Of a stretch of 64,000 nt of DNA, positions 51,622 to 59,264 are shown piece by piece. Within the stretch, counting starts at the first letter, position 1, and every line of letters begins with the position of its first letter. Source of the stretch: Halobacteriovoraceae bacterium. Lineage in GTDB: Bacteria > Bdellovibrionota > Bacteriovoracia > Bacteriovoracales > Bacteriovoracaceae. The stretch covers positions 62,001 through 126,000 of the forward strand of contig PAVS01000014.1 in assembly GCA_002713145.1 (NCBI GenBank), given 5' to 3'. A model generated the notes under the pieces. The model worked only from the letters and a program-made list of their open reading frames with translations. It was not told where the DNA came from and did no database searches. The translations under genes were made by a program, and so were the position numbers.

Positions 51622-52581
51622 ATGGCACATATATTTTTTATCGACCCCTTAGAAAAATTAAATATTAAAAAAGACTCAACCTTAATGATGGCCCTCAGCT
51701 TTCAAGCGAAGGGAATAAAATCATATCTTCTTTTTGAGAAAGACTTTTCTATCTCCAATCTGGGTGAAGCAGAACTGGTTCTTTATGAATTTTCTGGGGA
51801 ATTTAAAGAGGATGGTTACTATCTCAATCAAGTTGAACTTGGCCGTGAGATTCGTTATCAGCTTCAGCGCGAAGATGTTCTCCATATGCGTGTGGATCCT
51901 CCTTATGACACTCGTTACCAGCGTTATCTTTGGATGCTTGATTTTTTACAACATCGAGTAGGACTTGAGGTGTGTAATCCTCCTTTAAAGATTATGCAGT
52001 ATAATGAGAAACTCGTGGCCTTTCGGGATCTGGCCCATTCCCATCCCAGCTTTGTGGGAAGTTCTCTCACTGAGTTTCGTTTATTTTTGGATAAACTGAA
52101 AGCCCAAGGAGTAGAAGAGCTTATTTTAAAACCTCTTGATCTCTACTCAGGCATAGGTGTTGAGAAATGTGCGATCGATTCCAACTTAGAGAAGAAGTTT
52201 TTAAATAAAGTAGAAGCTTTTCATGGTGCTATCGTGGCTCAACCTTTTGTTAAAGATGTGTATCAAGGAGAGTTGCGCTCTATTTATTTTGATGGGCAAG
52301 AGTTGGGAACGATCATTAAAACTCCCAATGCAGGAGAGTATTTAGCCAATATTGCCCAAGGAGCTCAGTTTAAGGAGTTTAGACTAGAGGGAGAGTTAAA
52401 AAATATATGTGATGAAATTGCACAGGAACTTTATGAGGACGATGTGCGCTTTATTGCTTTTGATCTGCTCGGTGGTAAAATAAACGAAATAAATATTACT
52501 TGTCCTGGTTTAATGGTGGAGGTCTCCTATGCTTGTAAAAAAAATCTATGCGATCTTATTGCTGACGCTTATCTCAACTAG
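51622..52581 (+). CDS. glutathione synthetase-like ATP-grasp protein
   Basis: A 319-residue protein with the GshB layout: N-terminal domain ending VLHMRVDPPYDTRYQR (substrate Arg and Asp), then the ATP-grasp fold with ELILKPLDLYSGIGVEK, QPFV and KINEINITCPG. GshB joins glycine to gamma-glutamylcysteine. No gshA is seen here, so the true substrate could differ. It overlaps the DUF2147 gene by 53 bases. Confidence 0.75.
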   Translation: MAHIFFIDPLEKLNIKKDSTLMMALSFQAKGIKSYLLFEKDFSISNLGEAELVLYEFSGEFKEDGYYLNQVELGREIRYQLQREDVLHMRVDPPYDTRYQRYLWMLDFLQHRVGLEVCNPPLKIMQYNEKLVAFRDLAHSHPSFVGSSLTEFRLFLDKLKAQGVEELILKPLDLYSGIGVEKCAIDSNLEKKFLNKVEAFHGAIVAQPFVKDVYQGELRSIYFDGQELGTIIKTPNAGEYLANIAQGAQFKEFRLEGELKNICDEIAQELYEDDVRFIAFDLLGGKINEINITCPGLMVEVSYACKKNLCDLIADAYLN

Positions 52582-52999
52582 CGGTTTTGCTAAAGACTAT
52601 AAAGCAGATGATATTCTAGGTTTTTGGCTGGCCGAAAGTGGAAGCGGAGTTATAGAAATTTATAAAAAAGGTGATGAATACCTTGGAAAACTTGTTTGGA
52701 TCAAAGACATCCATGAAGGCAAAGTTAAAGAAAAATTAGATGAAAATAACCCGGATAAAGATAAAAGATCTCGCTCACTCATTGGACTGGTTAATCTCAA
52801 AGGCTTTGAGTTTAAAGATAATGAATGGAGTGGGGGGGAAATCTATGATCCCAAAAAAGGTAAGACCTATTCTGCCTTTATGAAACTTGATGGCAAAGAC
52901 ACTCTTAAGCTTCGAGGCTATGTAGGGGTCTCTCTCTTTGGACGAACCACCGAATGGAGTCGTCAAAAACAGGCCATCCCTGATAAATATAATAAGTAA
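52529..52999 (+). CDS. DUF2147-family exported protein
   Basis: A 156-residue protein with a signal peptide (to about residue 21) and the DUF2147 pattern DILGFWLAESGSGVIEIYKKGDEY, GLVNLKGF, and GGEIYDPKKGKTYSAFMKL. The family is periplasmic and probably a lipocalin-like beta-barrel of unknown ligand. The SD GGTGGAGG lies inside the end of the GshB-like gene, so the 53-base overlap is real rather than a start error. Confidence 0.83.
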   Translation: MLVKKIYAILLLTLISTSGFAKDYKADDILGFWLAESGSGVIEIYKKGDEYLGKLVWIKDIHEGKVKEKLDENNPDKDKRSRSLIGLVNLKGFEFKDNEWSGGEIYDPKKGKTYSAFMKLDGKDTLKLRGYVGVSLFGRTTEWSRQKQAIPDKYNK

Positions 53000-53024
53000 A
53001 AAAAAAGGGCGATTTCCATCGCCC
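52998..53024 (-). terminator. intrinsic terminator, minus strand (possibly shared)
   Basis: Stem GGGCGAT / ATCGCCC with loop GGAA (minus strand) at 53007-53024, followed on the minus strand by nine T (52998-53006). It ends the Cys-repeat lipoprotein gene and may also stop + strand transcription less well. Confidence 0.8.
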
Positions 53025-53059
53025 CCTATGCCTTTTTAAATCACTCAAAATTCTAAAGT

Positions 53060-53995
53060 TTATTTAAAATCTTGGGTGTAATCTGTCACAATTTGTAATG
53101 TCATATGCCAGCAGCTCGCTGTCCTTACATAATCTTCTGAAGGACAATGAGTATCATTATACTGGCAAGTACTATCTGATTTAACGTCAGACACTTCAAT
53201 AACTGTTCCGTATGGTGTGTTATTTCTCATGCTGCCTAAATCAATTTGGTTAGAACAATTATTTTCTCCAATAGGTCCAATGATCTGTCTACGGTAACGA
53301 GGTCCAAGATACCATCCGCTTAAACAATTATTTGGATTGGTGGAATCAATATTGTCACATTTCACATCTCTAAGATGCACTTCATATTTAAGTTTGGTGT
53401 AATTAAAAGCATCGGCAACAGAGCCAGTATTTCGTCCATAGCAGTATTCATCGTCTTTCGCAGGATAAGGCTGAGGATTTACTTTCATTCTTACTTTTAA
53501 TCTATTATCAGATCTAAAGAGATACATGGATTCTTGTACCGTTGGCATGGTTGAGCTGGCCAGTGGGTCGCTATAAGTTCCAGGTTTCCAAGACTGGTGT
53601 CCTGCTAAGAGCATATCAAAATGGTGAATCGCAGTTCCCGCACCTGTCCCATCAGAAGTTGTGCCGGTACAATTACCACCGCCACCAGTTGAGCCTGGGT
53701 TGTATGTTCCGTTACATGTACCACCTACACCGTTTGAGCAAGTTTGCCCGATGGGAGTAGAAGAGGCACAAGCACAATTCCCACCTGCGGGAAGAGTTCC
53801 ACTACATTGAGTCGTCCCATCTGTTCCAGTACATGTAGAGCCTTGGGGGGTGTTGGCCGCACATCCGCAGATGCCAAAACCTGTTCCACCGCCACTATTA
53901 TCATCGCCGCCATTCGATTGGTCACTGGTTTGAGTACAACTCGCCATGGCCAGCAATAAGAATGTCAAAAGGCTAAAGTGTTTAATCGTTTTCAT
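53060..53995 (-). CDS. lipoprotein with tandem Cys-rich repeats
   Basis: A 311-residue lipoprotein, lipobox LAMASC (Cys20), followed by an acidic Gly/Asn linker. Residues 43-108 form two imperfect repeats of about 32 residues (pattern CxCAxxTPxGxTC...CxGTxxPxG), rich in Gly, Thr and Cys, probably disulfide-bonded. The rest (about 120-311) looks like one globular domain with several Cys pairs (YCYG, VKCDN, NNCLSG). No family recognised. It is divergent from the ECF sigma-like gene. Confidence 0.75.
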   Translation of the reverse strand: MKTIKHFSLLTFLLLAMASCTQTSDQSNGGDDNSGGGTGFGICGCAANTPQGSTCTGTDGTTQCSGTLPAGGNCACASSTPIGQTCSNGVGGTCNGTYNPGSTGGGGNCTGTTSDGTGAGTAIHHFDMLLAGHQSWKPGTYSDPLASSTMPTVQESMYLFRSDNRLKVRMKVNPQPYPAKDDEYCYGRNTGSVADAFNYTKLKYEVHLRDVKCDNIDSTNPNNCLSGWYLGPRYRRQIIGPIGENNCSNQIDLGSMRNNTPYGTVIEVSDVKSDSTCQYNDTHCPSEDYVRTASCWHMTLQIVTDYTQDFK

Positions 53996-54103
53996 AAGTT
54001 TCCCTTAAGTCATAAACCTCATAGATTTATCGGCTCTTTGACTCAAAAACTTAAAGATTTCAACAAATTCAGTAAGAAAACTTGGCTTCACTGGCTTTAA
54101 GTC

Positions 54104-54123
54104 CTTAATTTTACGAAATTAAG
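54104..54123. repeat. 8-base perfect hairpin with TACG loop upstream of the ECF-like gene
   Basis: CTTAATTT TACG AAATTAAG lies 46 bases before the start at 54169, in the region shared with the divergent lipoprotein gene. It could be an operator or a leader stem-loop. Confidence 0.4.
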
Positions 54124-54168
54124 TGGAAGGTTGTTTGCAAATCGCGATGGATTTCCTATCATTTTAGT

Positions 54169-54648
54169 ATGAATAAGAATCAACTCGAGATCTTTATAGA
54201 TAGTCTCATTCCCAAGTTTTACAGTTTTGCCTATGCCCTAAGCGCTGATCAAGTTCAGGCCGAGCAATTGGTGATTGATGCCTACACGGTTTATACTTTG
54301 CGAGAAAAAGACTATCTGATGCAATTGGAATTTGATTCGGATAATAAAAAGAGTCGAGTGGCCTTAAAGCGACTTCTCACTGTTGAGATTTATAATGAGA
54401 TTTATGAGCTGGCCCGTAAAAAATATAGAAAAATCAAACCTTCGACTCAAAATCTTTATGAGTACAAAAATTTTCATCAACTCACCATTCAGAAAAAAGC
54501 GATACTCTATTTAAAAGAAAAACAAAATCTAAGCATCGAAGAGTTGCAAGAAATCTTTGCTCTTAAAAGACATCAAGTTATTGAGCTCTATCATAACGCT
54601 AAACACTCACTTGTTTCTGATATGACAAACTCGGAGGCCTTAAGATGA
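54169..54648 (+). CDS. ECF-type sigma factor-like protein
   Basis: A 159-residue protein with the two-domain layout of an ECF sigma factor. The region-2-like part (about 10-60, LIPKFYSFAYALSADQVQAEQLV) and region-4-like helix-turn-helix (about 105-152, LSIEELQEIFALKRHQVIELYHNAKHSL) are joined by a linker. Both are diverged, so promoter recognition is uncertain. It overlaps the next gene by ATGA, the usual arrangement for a sigma and its anti-sigma factor. Confidence 0.65.
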   Translation: MNKNQLEIFIDSLIPKFYSFAYALSADQVQAEQLVIDAYTVYTLREKDYLMQLEFDSDNKKSRVALKRLLTVEIYNEIYELARKKYRKIKPSTQNLYEYKNFHQLTIQKKAILYLKEKQNLSIEELQEIFALKRHQVIELYHNAKHSLVSDMTNSEALR

Positions 54649-54956
54649 ATGCATCTAACTACGAATCTCTTGTCTCTTGCTATGTGAATGAAACTCTCAA
54701 GCCTCAAGACAGAGAAAAAGTAGAACAACTTATTGCAGGCCATGCAGACTTTAATGAAGTCTTTCAAAAAAAGAAATTAGAGCGAGATTTTATTAATGAG
54801 CTTATCCCAGATCAGAAGATTGAAGTGAATTCTCTTTCCAGATTGAAAAAAGAAATTCGCACTGTAGGAGAAGATGTTTTCCCCAAGGAAAAATTCGCTT
54901 TTTTTAAATCAGTGATAAATCATTTAAAAGAACCAGCGATCTCTATTGAGTTTTAG
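54645..54956 (+). CDS. soluble anti-sigma-like partner protein
   Basis: A 103-residue protein. Its first 45 residues (SLVSCYVNETLKPQDREKVEQLIAG) follow the pattern of anti-sigma domains of the ZAS type, but the zinc motif HxxxCxxC is absent and there is no membrane segment. It may bind the sigma-like protein encoded just before it. The 3' end overlaps the convergent TonB-like gene by 14 bases. Confidence 0.5.
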   Translation: MNASNYESLVSCYVNETLKPQDREKVEQLIAGHADFNEVFQKKKLERDFINELIPDQKIEVNSLSRLKKEIRTVGEDVFPKEKFAFFKSVINHLKEPAISIEF

Positions 54957-55791
54957 TGTCATTAACGGTTAAAACGAAATTTACAGTAAAGTAGTCCTTG
55001 TGGGTGAAAAAATCCTTAGGGGGATTGGGAAAGGCATCCATATTTTTGAGAACATCCATAAAGAAGTCTTGAAGCCTTGCGATCTGGGTGTATTTCAGGG
55101 TTTCAATCTTTAAGATATCACCGTTTTTATCATAAGTTATTCTTCCTGCAATTTCTTGTTTATCGCTTGTTAAGGGAAAACGAAGGTGAGGGTTACTGGT
55201 GCGAAATGAATTTAACTCCGAGACAAAGGAATTAAAATAAGCTCTCGCGGTTCTTTGGTAGAAACTATAAAAAACCATTTCTTTTTGATTCAGCTTATCG
55301 GGAGTCATTCCGTGGGGAAGGACCAAATCAAAATTGACACTTGTGGCTGCGAAAGCGCTGAGAATTTCAGCTGGAGCTTGCATAGAGTTATCGGATTTTA
55401 GAAAACTCTTTATTTTATTATTTGAAAGTTTTAATTTTGAGATGGCTTTTTCAGGGAGAAGTCCATCTTTGGTGTCGGGAGGATCAGACTTTTGAAGAGG
55501 ACTTTCTGCTAACTCAGTCACCGCCGGTAATTTTTGAGGCGATGGTTTGTTTCTCACTTGAGGTTTTTGAATCTTTACTTGATCCATACTTAAAGCGGGA
55601 AGGGAGCTTTTATACTTTGAGTTCTCATCTCCAATTCTTCTAATTTTAAGAGGATTGATTTTTTCTTTTTGTTTTTGATCAAACAACGCAGAAAGATTGT
55701 CATTCAATGAAAATTGAAACTTTTTGTTGAAAATTAAAAAGTGAAGGCCAATACTTAGGATGAGCCCCGCTATGAAAACATTCTTGCGCAT
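54943..55791 (-). CDS. TonB-like (energy transducer C-terminal) protein
   Basis: A 282-residue protein with an N-terminal membrane anchor (about 6-21), a long Pro/Lys/Ser-rich linker (about 45-135) and a C-terminal domain (about 180-275) like the TonB C-terminal fold (AGRITYDKNGDILKIE, NMDAFPNPP). It would span the periplasm and contact an outer-membrane partner. No ExbBD genes are adjacent, so the partner is unknown. Confidence 0.65.
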   Translation of the reverse strand: MRKNVFIAGLILSIGLHFLIFNKKFQFSLNDNLSALFDQKQKEKINPLKIRRIGDENSKYKSSLPALSMDQVKIQKPQVRNKPSPQKLPAVTELAESPLQKSDPPDTKDGLLPEKAISKLKLSNNKIKSFLKSDNSMQAPAEILSAFAATSVNFDLVLPHGMTPDKLNQKEMVFYSFYQRTARAYFNSFVSELNSFRTSNPHLRFPLTSDKQEIAGRITYDKNGDILKIETLKYTQIARLQDFFMDVLKNMDAFPNPPKDFFTHKDYFTVNFVLTVNDTKTQ

Positions 55792-55956
55792 AATCTCTCC
55801 GCTTCTCAGTATAGCTAAAATGGACTTGTTTGAACAAAGAGCAAGGTTGAAATTGTAATAATTTCAAGGCTTAAGTGAATTTGAGGTGCCTTAAGTGTTT
55901 GAAATTATATACAGAGAAATGTTCATCCTTGACGAAGATGAGCTGGTATTGAGAGA

Positions 55957-57399
55957 ATGAGCTGGGGAATCAATGAGGATGAACCTAAAGGACATGGAAT
56001 CAATATGAAAAGAATTGTGTTGTCGAGCAAATTTCTTATCGCTAGTTTTAGCTTATCACTTATAACCATCATTTCAGTCGCAACTTTTAATAACTCGCTT
56101 TCAGCGCAACAGACAAGTTATTATAAATTGGCCAATGGATTGGGGGTTTGTTTTCAAAGAGTGAATCAAAGCTTTACAGCTTTAATGGGGAGAGATCTCA
56201 ATTCACCTTTTTTATCCACTGACTTTAAAAGTATGACGGGAGAATGCTTTGGAGAAGTGATTTCTCAACTCAAAAGTTTGGATTCCACTCAAGCACTCAC
56301 CACCGGGATGAATAATCTTGTGAGTGATAATCATTGGTTTGGAGAAAAAATTGAGAAAGTGGCCAATATGGCAGAGACCAGTGAAGTGGATTTATTTCAA
56401 TCTAATGTCATTGGAAAATACCAAGATTTAGAAGCTTTAAAAATGGAGCTTGAAGAAGGTATGGTTCAAAGCGCCAGTGGAATTGAAACAACTCAATCAC
56501 TGATGGCCATTGCCTTTGTTCTAGCACAATTGACGCTCCTTTTAAGTGTCGTTGGAATGTTTATGAGAAGAAAGTTTCTTTCGCATAATATTTCTGAAGT
56601 AGAAAATATGGTAAAAGCGGAGAGTAAAAAATTAGACCATAATTTACTTGCGCAAAAAATAATCAAAAAAACATTTCAAAATTTAGATATGGATAAAACG
56701 CGTAATTTTTTAACAAATTATGTGAACACTATTATTGAAGAGAACTATCGGATTAAAGATCATTTGGTTAGGGCCAATACGATCGGAGATCGTTTTGAAA
56801 TCACGGCCAGTGGGGAAGAGATTGAAGTTCCTCTCACGCCTGCAGAGGTTTATGCGGATTTTAATGCATCAGTAAACGCTGTGTTAGAAAGAGTTCAAGA
56901 AAAAGCCTTTAATCATGGAATCATTGTCGACGCTAAAGTTGAAAATGACTTCTATGTAAAATCTGATGAAGAAGCTCTCGATCAATTTTTATTTTATATT
57001 CTCTCTTTTGCTATGGATTGCTCTTTAGTCCATAACACAGGTAGGAAGGTGATTATTAGTGGAAAGCCTCTCGGAGGGATAGGTTACTGCAAAGTAAAAA
57101 TCGCAGGTCATGCCTTTAGTGATGAGGAATTTGCTATCATTAATGGTAGAGATGCTAACCAGGATACGAATATCAATTTAGTCTTATTAAAAGAATTAGT
57201 GAAAGACTCAAATGCAAAACTTGCGGTTAAAAATAAGCAAAATCAAAGCACCGGTCATATTGAAAGCGAAGTAGAGCTTATTTTCGATCGAGCCAATATT
57301 GTTCAAGAGAAAAAAGCAAAACCTAGAGTGAATGTTTTGAAGGGAACGAAAAAAGAACTGAAAAGGTTTTTCGATACTAAGCAGACTGAGCTTTTTTAA
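55957..57399 (+). CDS. membrane sensor with degenerate kinase-like C-terminus
   Basis: A 480-residue protein with a membrane segment near residues 26-46, a periplasmic domain of about 130 residues, a second segment near 180-202, then a helical region and a C-terminal domain (about 300-455) that resembles a HATPase fold but lacks the N-box and G-box residues. No clear H-box His is seen. The start may be 55957 or the ATG at 56005. It is convergent with, and overlaps by 23 bases, a CheY-like gene. Confidence 0.6.
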   Translation: MSWGINEDEPKGHGINMKRIVLSSKFLIASFSLSLITIISVATFNNSLSAQQTSYYKLANGLGVCFQRVNQSFTALMGRDLNSPFLSTDFKSMTGECFGEVISQLKSLDSTQALTTGMNNLVSDNHWFGEKIEKVANMAETSEVDLFQSNVIGKYQDLEALKMELEEGMVQSASGIETTQSLMAIAFVLAQLTLLLSVVGMFMRRKFLSHNISEVENMVKAESKKLDHNLLAQKIIKKTFQNLDMDKTRNFLTNYVNTIIEENYRIKDHLVRANTIGDRFEITASGEEIEVPLTPAEVYADFNASVNAVLERVQEKAFNHGIIVDAKVENDFYVKSDEEALDQFLFYILSFAMDCSLVHNTGRKVIISGKPLGGIGYCKVKIAGHAFSDEEFAIINGRDANQDTNINLVLLKELVKDSNAKLAVKNKQNQSTGHIESEVELIFDRANIVQEKKAKPRVNVLKGTKKELKRFFDTKQTELF

Positions 57400-57841
57400 A
57401 GATAAATTTTTCTTTATATTTTTTTAACAGAACAGACTGTATCTGGTTCATAAACTGATTGGCTTCGCAAGGTTTTGTGAGAATATTCTTGACCCCAAAC
57501 TCGATTGCTTTCTTAAGCTCTTGGTTCGTGACATTGGCAGATAAAATGACGATAGGGGTTTCTTTGGCACATCTTATCCTATGCTCATAAGTTCTATAAT
57601 TTTTAACAAAATCTGCTCCTGTCATTTTAGGCATCACTAAATCCGTAATGATAAGATCAAATTTTTGAATTTGTGTTTTTTGCAGTGCTTCAGCGCCATT
57701 GCTTGCTTCTACTATAAAGGTAAATATTTCCATCATCTCAAGGAACATTCTGATAGTTTCTCTAATATCAGCTTCATCATCCACGATTAGTACGCTAAGC
57801 TTTTCATTGGGACGTAAATTAAAAACGGGATTATTACTCAT
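57377..57841 (-). CDS. CheY-like response regulator, single receiver domain
   Basis: A receiver domain with all key residues: VDDEAD (acidic pair), IITDLVMP (phosphoacceptor Asp), ILSAN (Ser) and TKPCEA (Lys). There is a short N-terminal extension and no output domain. ATG 57841 is preferred over 57856 because a consensus -10 lies at 57848-57853. The start would then be at or next to the first transcribed base, suggesting a leaderless mRNA. Its partner kinase is unknown; the convergent sensor is a candidate. Confidence 0.85.
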   Translation of the reverse strand: MSNNPVFNLRPNEKLSVLIVDDEADIRETIRMFLEMMEIFTFIVEASNGAEALQKTQIQKFDLIITDLVMPKMTGADFVKNYRTYEHRIRCAKETPIVILSANVTNQELKKAIEFGVKNILTKPCEANQFMNQIQSVLLKKYKEKFIFKKAQSA

Positions 57842-57847
57842 AGAATA

Positions 57848-57877
57848 ATTATACATTAAGAAAACTTAACGGATCAA
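57848..57877 (-). promoter_or_regulatory. promoter of the CheY-like gene (leaderless)
   Basis: On the minus strand, TTGATC (57877-57872), an 18-base spacer and TATAAT (57853-57848). The predicted transcript start is at about 57841-57842, at the ATG itself. Confidence 0.5.
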
Positions 57878-57920
57878 GAAGAAATTTAGTTCTCTTCATG
57901 TAAATTAAATTAATTTTAAT

Positions 57921-59264
57921 ATGAATCGACAACTGCTAGATGGCCATATAACTAAGAATCTGCTCAGTATGACCCTTTCTATGGGGGTGGGGATTTTCTC
58001 GGTCATCACATTTAACCTAGCAGATGCCTATTTTGTCGCTAAATTAGGCAAAATTGATTTGGCCGCTCTAAGTCTCACATTTCCCGTAGTTAATTTCTTT
58101 TTCAGCCTCGCCATGGGGGCGGGATTCGCAGTTACGGCAGTGGTCTCTAAAGCTATTGGGGAAGGGGACAGTGAGTCAGTTAAACGCTATACTTCCGATG
58201 GTCTCACCTTTGGAATGATTATAGTCTTAATATGCGTCACCTTTGGTTTTCTGTTTTTAAAACCCATCCTTAAATCTTTGGGGGCCACTGCTGAAACGAT
58301 GCCTCTGGCCTATGATTATATGTCTATTTGGCTGGCAGGTTTTGTGTTTCTCACCATTCCCATGGTGGGCAACGGAGCTATTAAAGCTAAGGGGCATATG
58401 AAAACTGCGGCGGGTTTAATGGTGGGGTCAGCATTTATGAATATAATTCTTGATCCTATCTTTATTTTTGGCTTCGGACCTCTACCTGCTATGGGCATGA
58501 AAGGCGCAGCGGTTGCCTCAGTGATAGCAAGAGCGGCCACCTTGGTGCTCTCCCTTGGAATATTGCATTTTAAATACCGAATGATTTCATTTAAAGTTCC
58601 AGAAATAGCTACGGCAATTGCGTCGTGGAAAAAGATCACTCATATCGCTATCCCTATTTCTTCGACCAATATTTTAAGTCCACTGGCCATTGCTGTCGCG
58701 ACGGGAATGATTGCTAGATTGGGAACCACTGAGTTGGCCACTTATGGCATCGTCAGTCGATTGGAGTCATTTGCTTTCATATTTTTCTTTGCCCTCTCCA
58801 ATGCCTTAGGTCCCTTTGTAGGACAAAACTTTGGGGCGAAACAATACCGCAGACTTTTTCTCTCTGTAAATATTAGCTTTAAGATGTGCTTTTTTTGGAG
58901 TGCAGCTGCATTTGTTATTCTCTATAGTTTTGGAAGAGGTTTAATTGGTTTGTTTACTCCTGATCTAGAGATGATGAACATGGGATGGATATACCTCTCA
59001 CTTGTGCCCCTTAGCTATCCTTTTTTTGGGATAAGAGTTCTAAGTTCTACCATCTTAAGCACCATAGGGGAGCCGATTAAAGCTGCCTATATTGCCATTG
59101 TGCACTTTATCTTTTTATTTATCCCTCTGATTAGCTATGGAACTTTCTACTATCAGTTTGAAGGTGTGGCCTACGCTTACTTCTTTACTTATTTAATCAT
59201 TGGTTTTCTCTGTATCTTTTATGTAAAATACCTTTTGACTAAAAAACTCTATGCAAGCAAATAG
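57921..59264 (+). CDS. MATE-family efflux transporter
   Basis: A 447-residue protein with twelve predicted membrane segments in two homologous halves. Typical MATE stretches are NLADAYFVAKLGKIDLAALSL and NFFFSLAMGAGFAVTAV in the first half, and GPFVGQNFGAKQY in the second. It exports drugs or organic cations by sodium or proton antiport; the substrate is unknown. No clear SD precedes the ATG. It overlaps the next gene by 14 bases. Confidence 0.9.
   Translation: MNRQLLDGHITKNLLSMTLSMGVGIFSVITFNLADAYFVAKLGKIDLAALSLTFPVVNFFFSLAMGAGFAVTAVVSKAIGEGDSESVKRYTSDGLTFGMIIVLICVTFGFLFLKPILKSLGATAETMPLAYDYMSIWLAGFVFLTIPMVGNGAIKAKGHMKTAAGLMVGSAFMNIILDPIFIFGFGPLPAMGMKGAAVASVIARAATLVLSLGILHFKYRMISFKVPEIATAIASWKKITHIAIPISSTNILSPLAIAVATGMIARLGTTELATYGIVSRLESFAFIFFFALSNALGPFVGQNFGAKQYRRLFLSVNISFKMCFFWSAAAFVILYSFGRGLIGLFTPDLEMMNMGWIYLSLVPLSYPFFGIRVLSSTILSTIGEPIKAAYIAIVHFIFLFIPLISYGTFYYQFEGVAYAYFFTYLIIGFLCIFYVKYLLTKKLYASK

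Noticed and set aside
54085-54105. TTGGCTTCACTGGC as a sigma-54 promoter
   Set aside because: GG and GC are 8, not 10, bases apart and the -12 box does not match.
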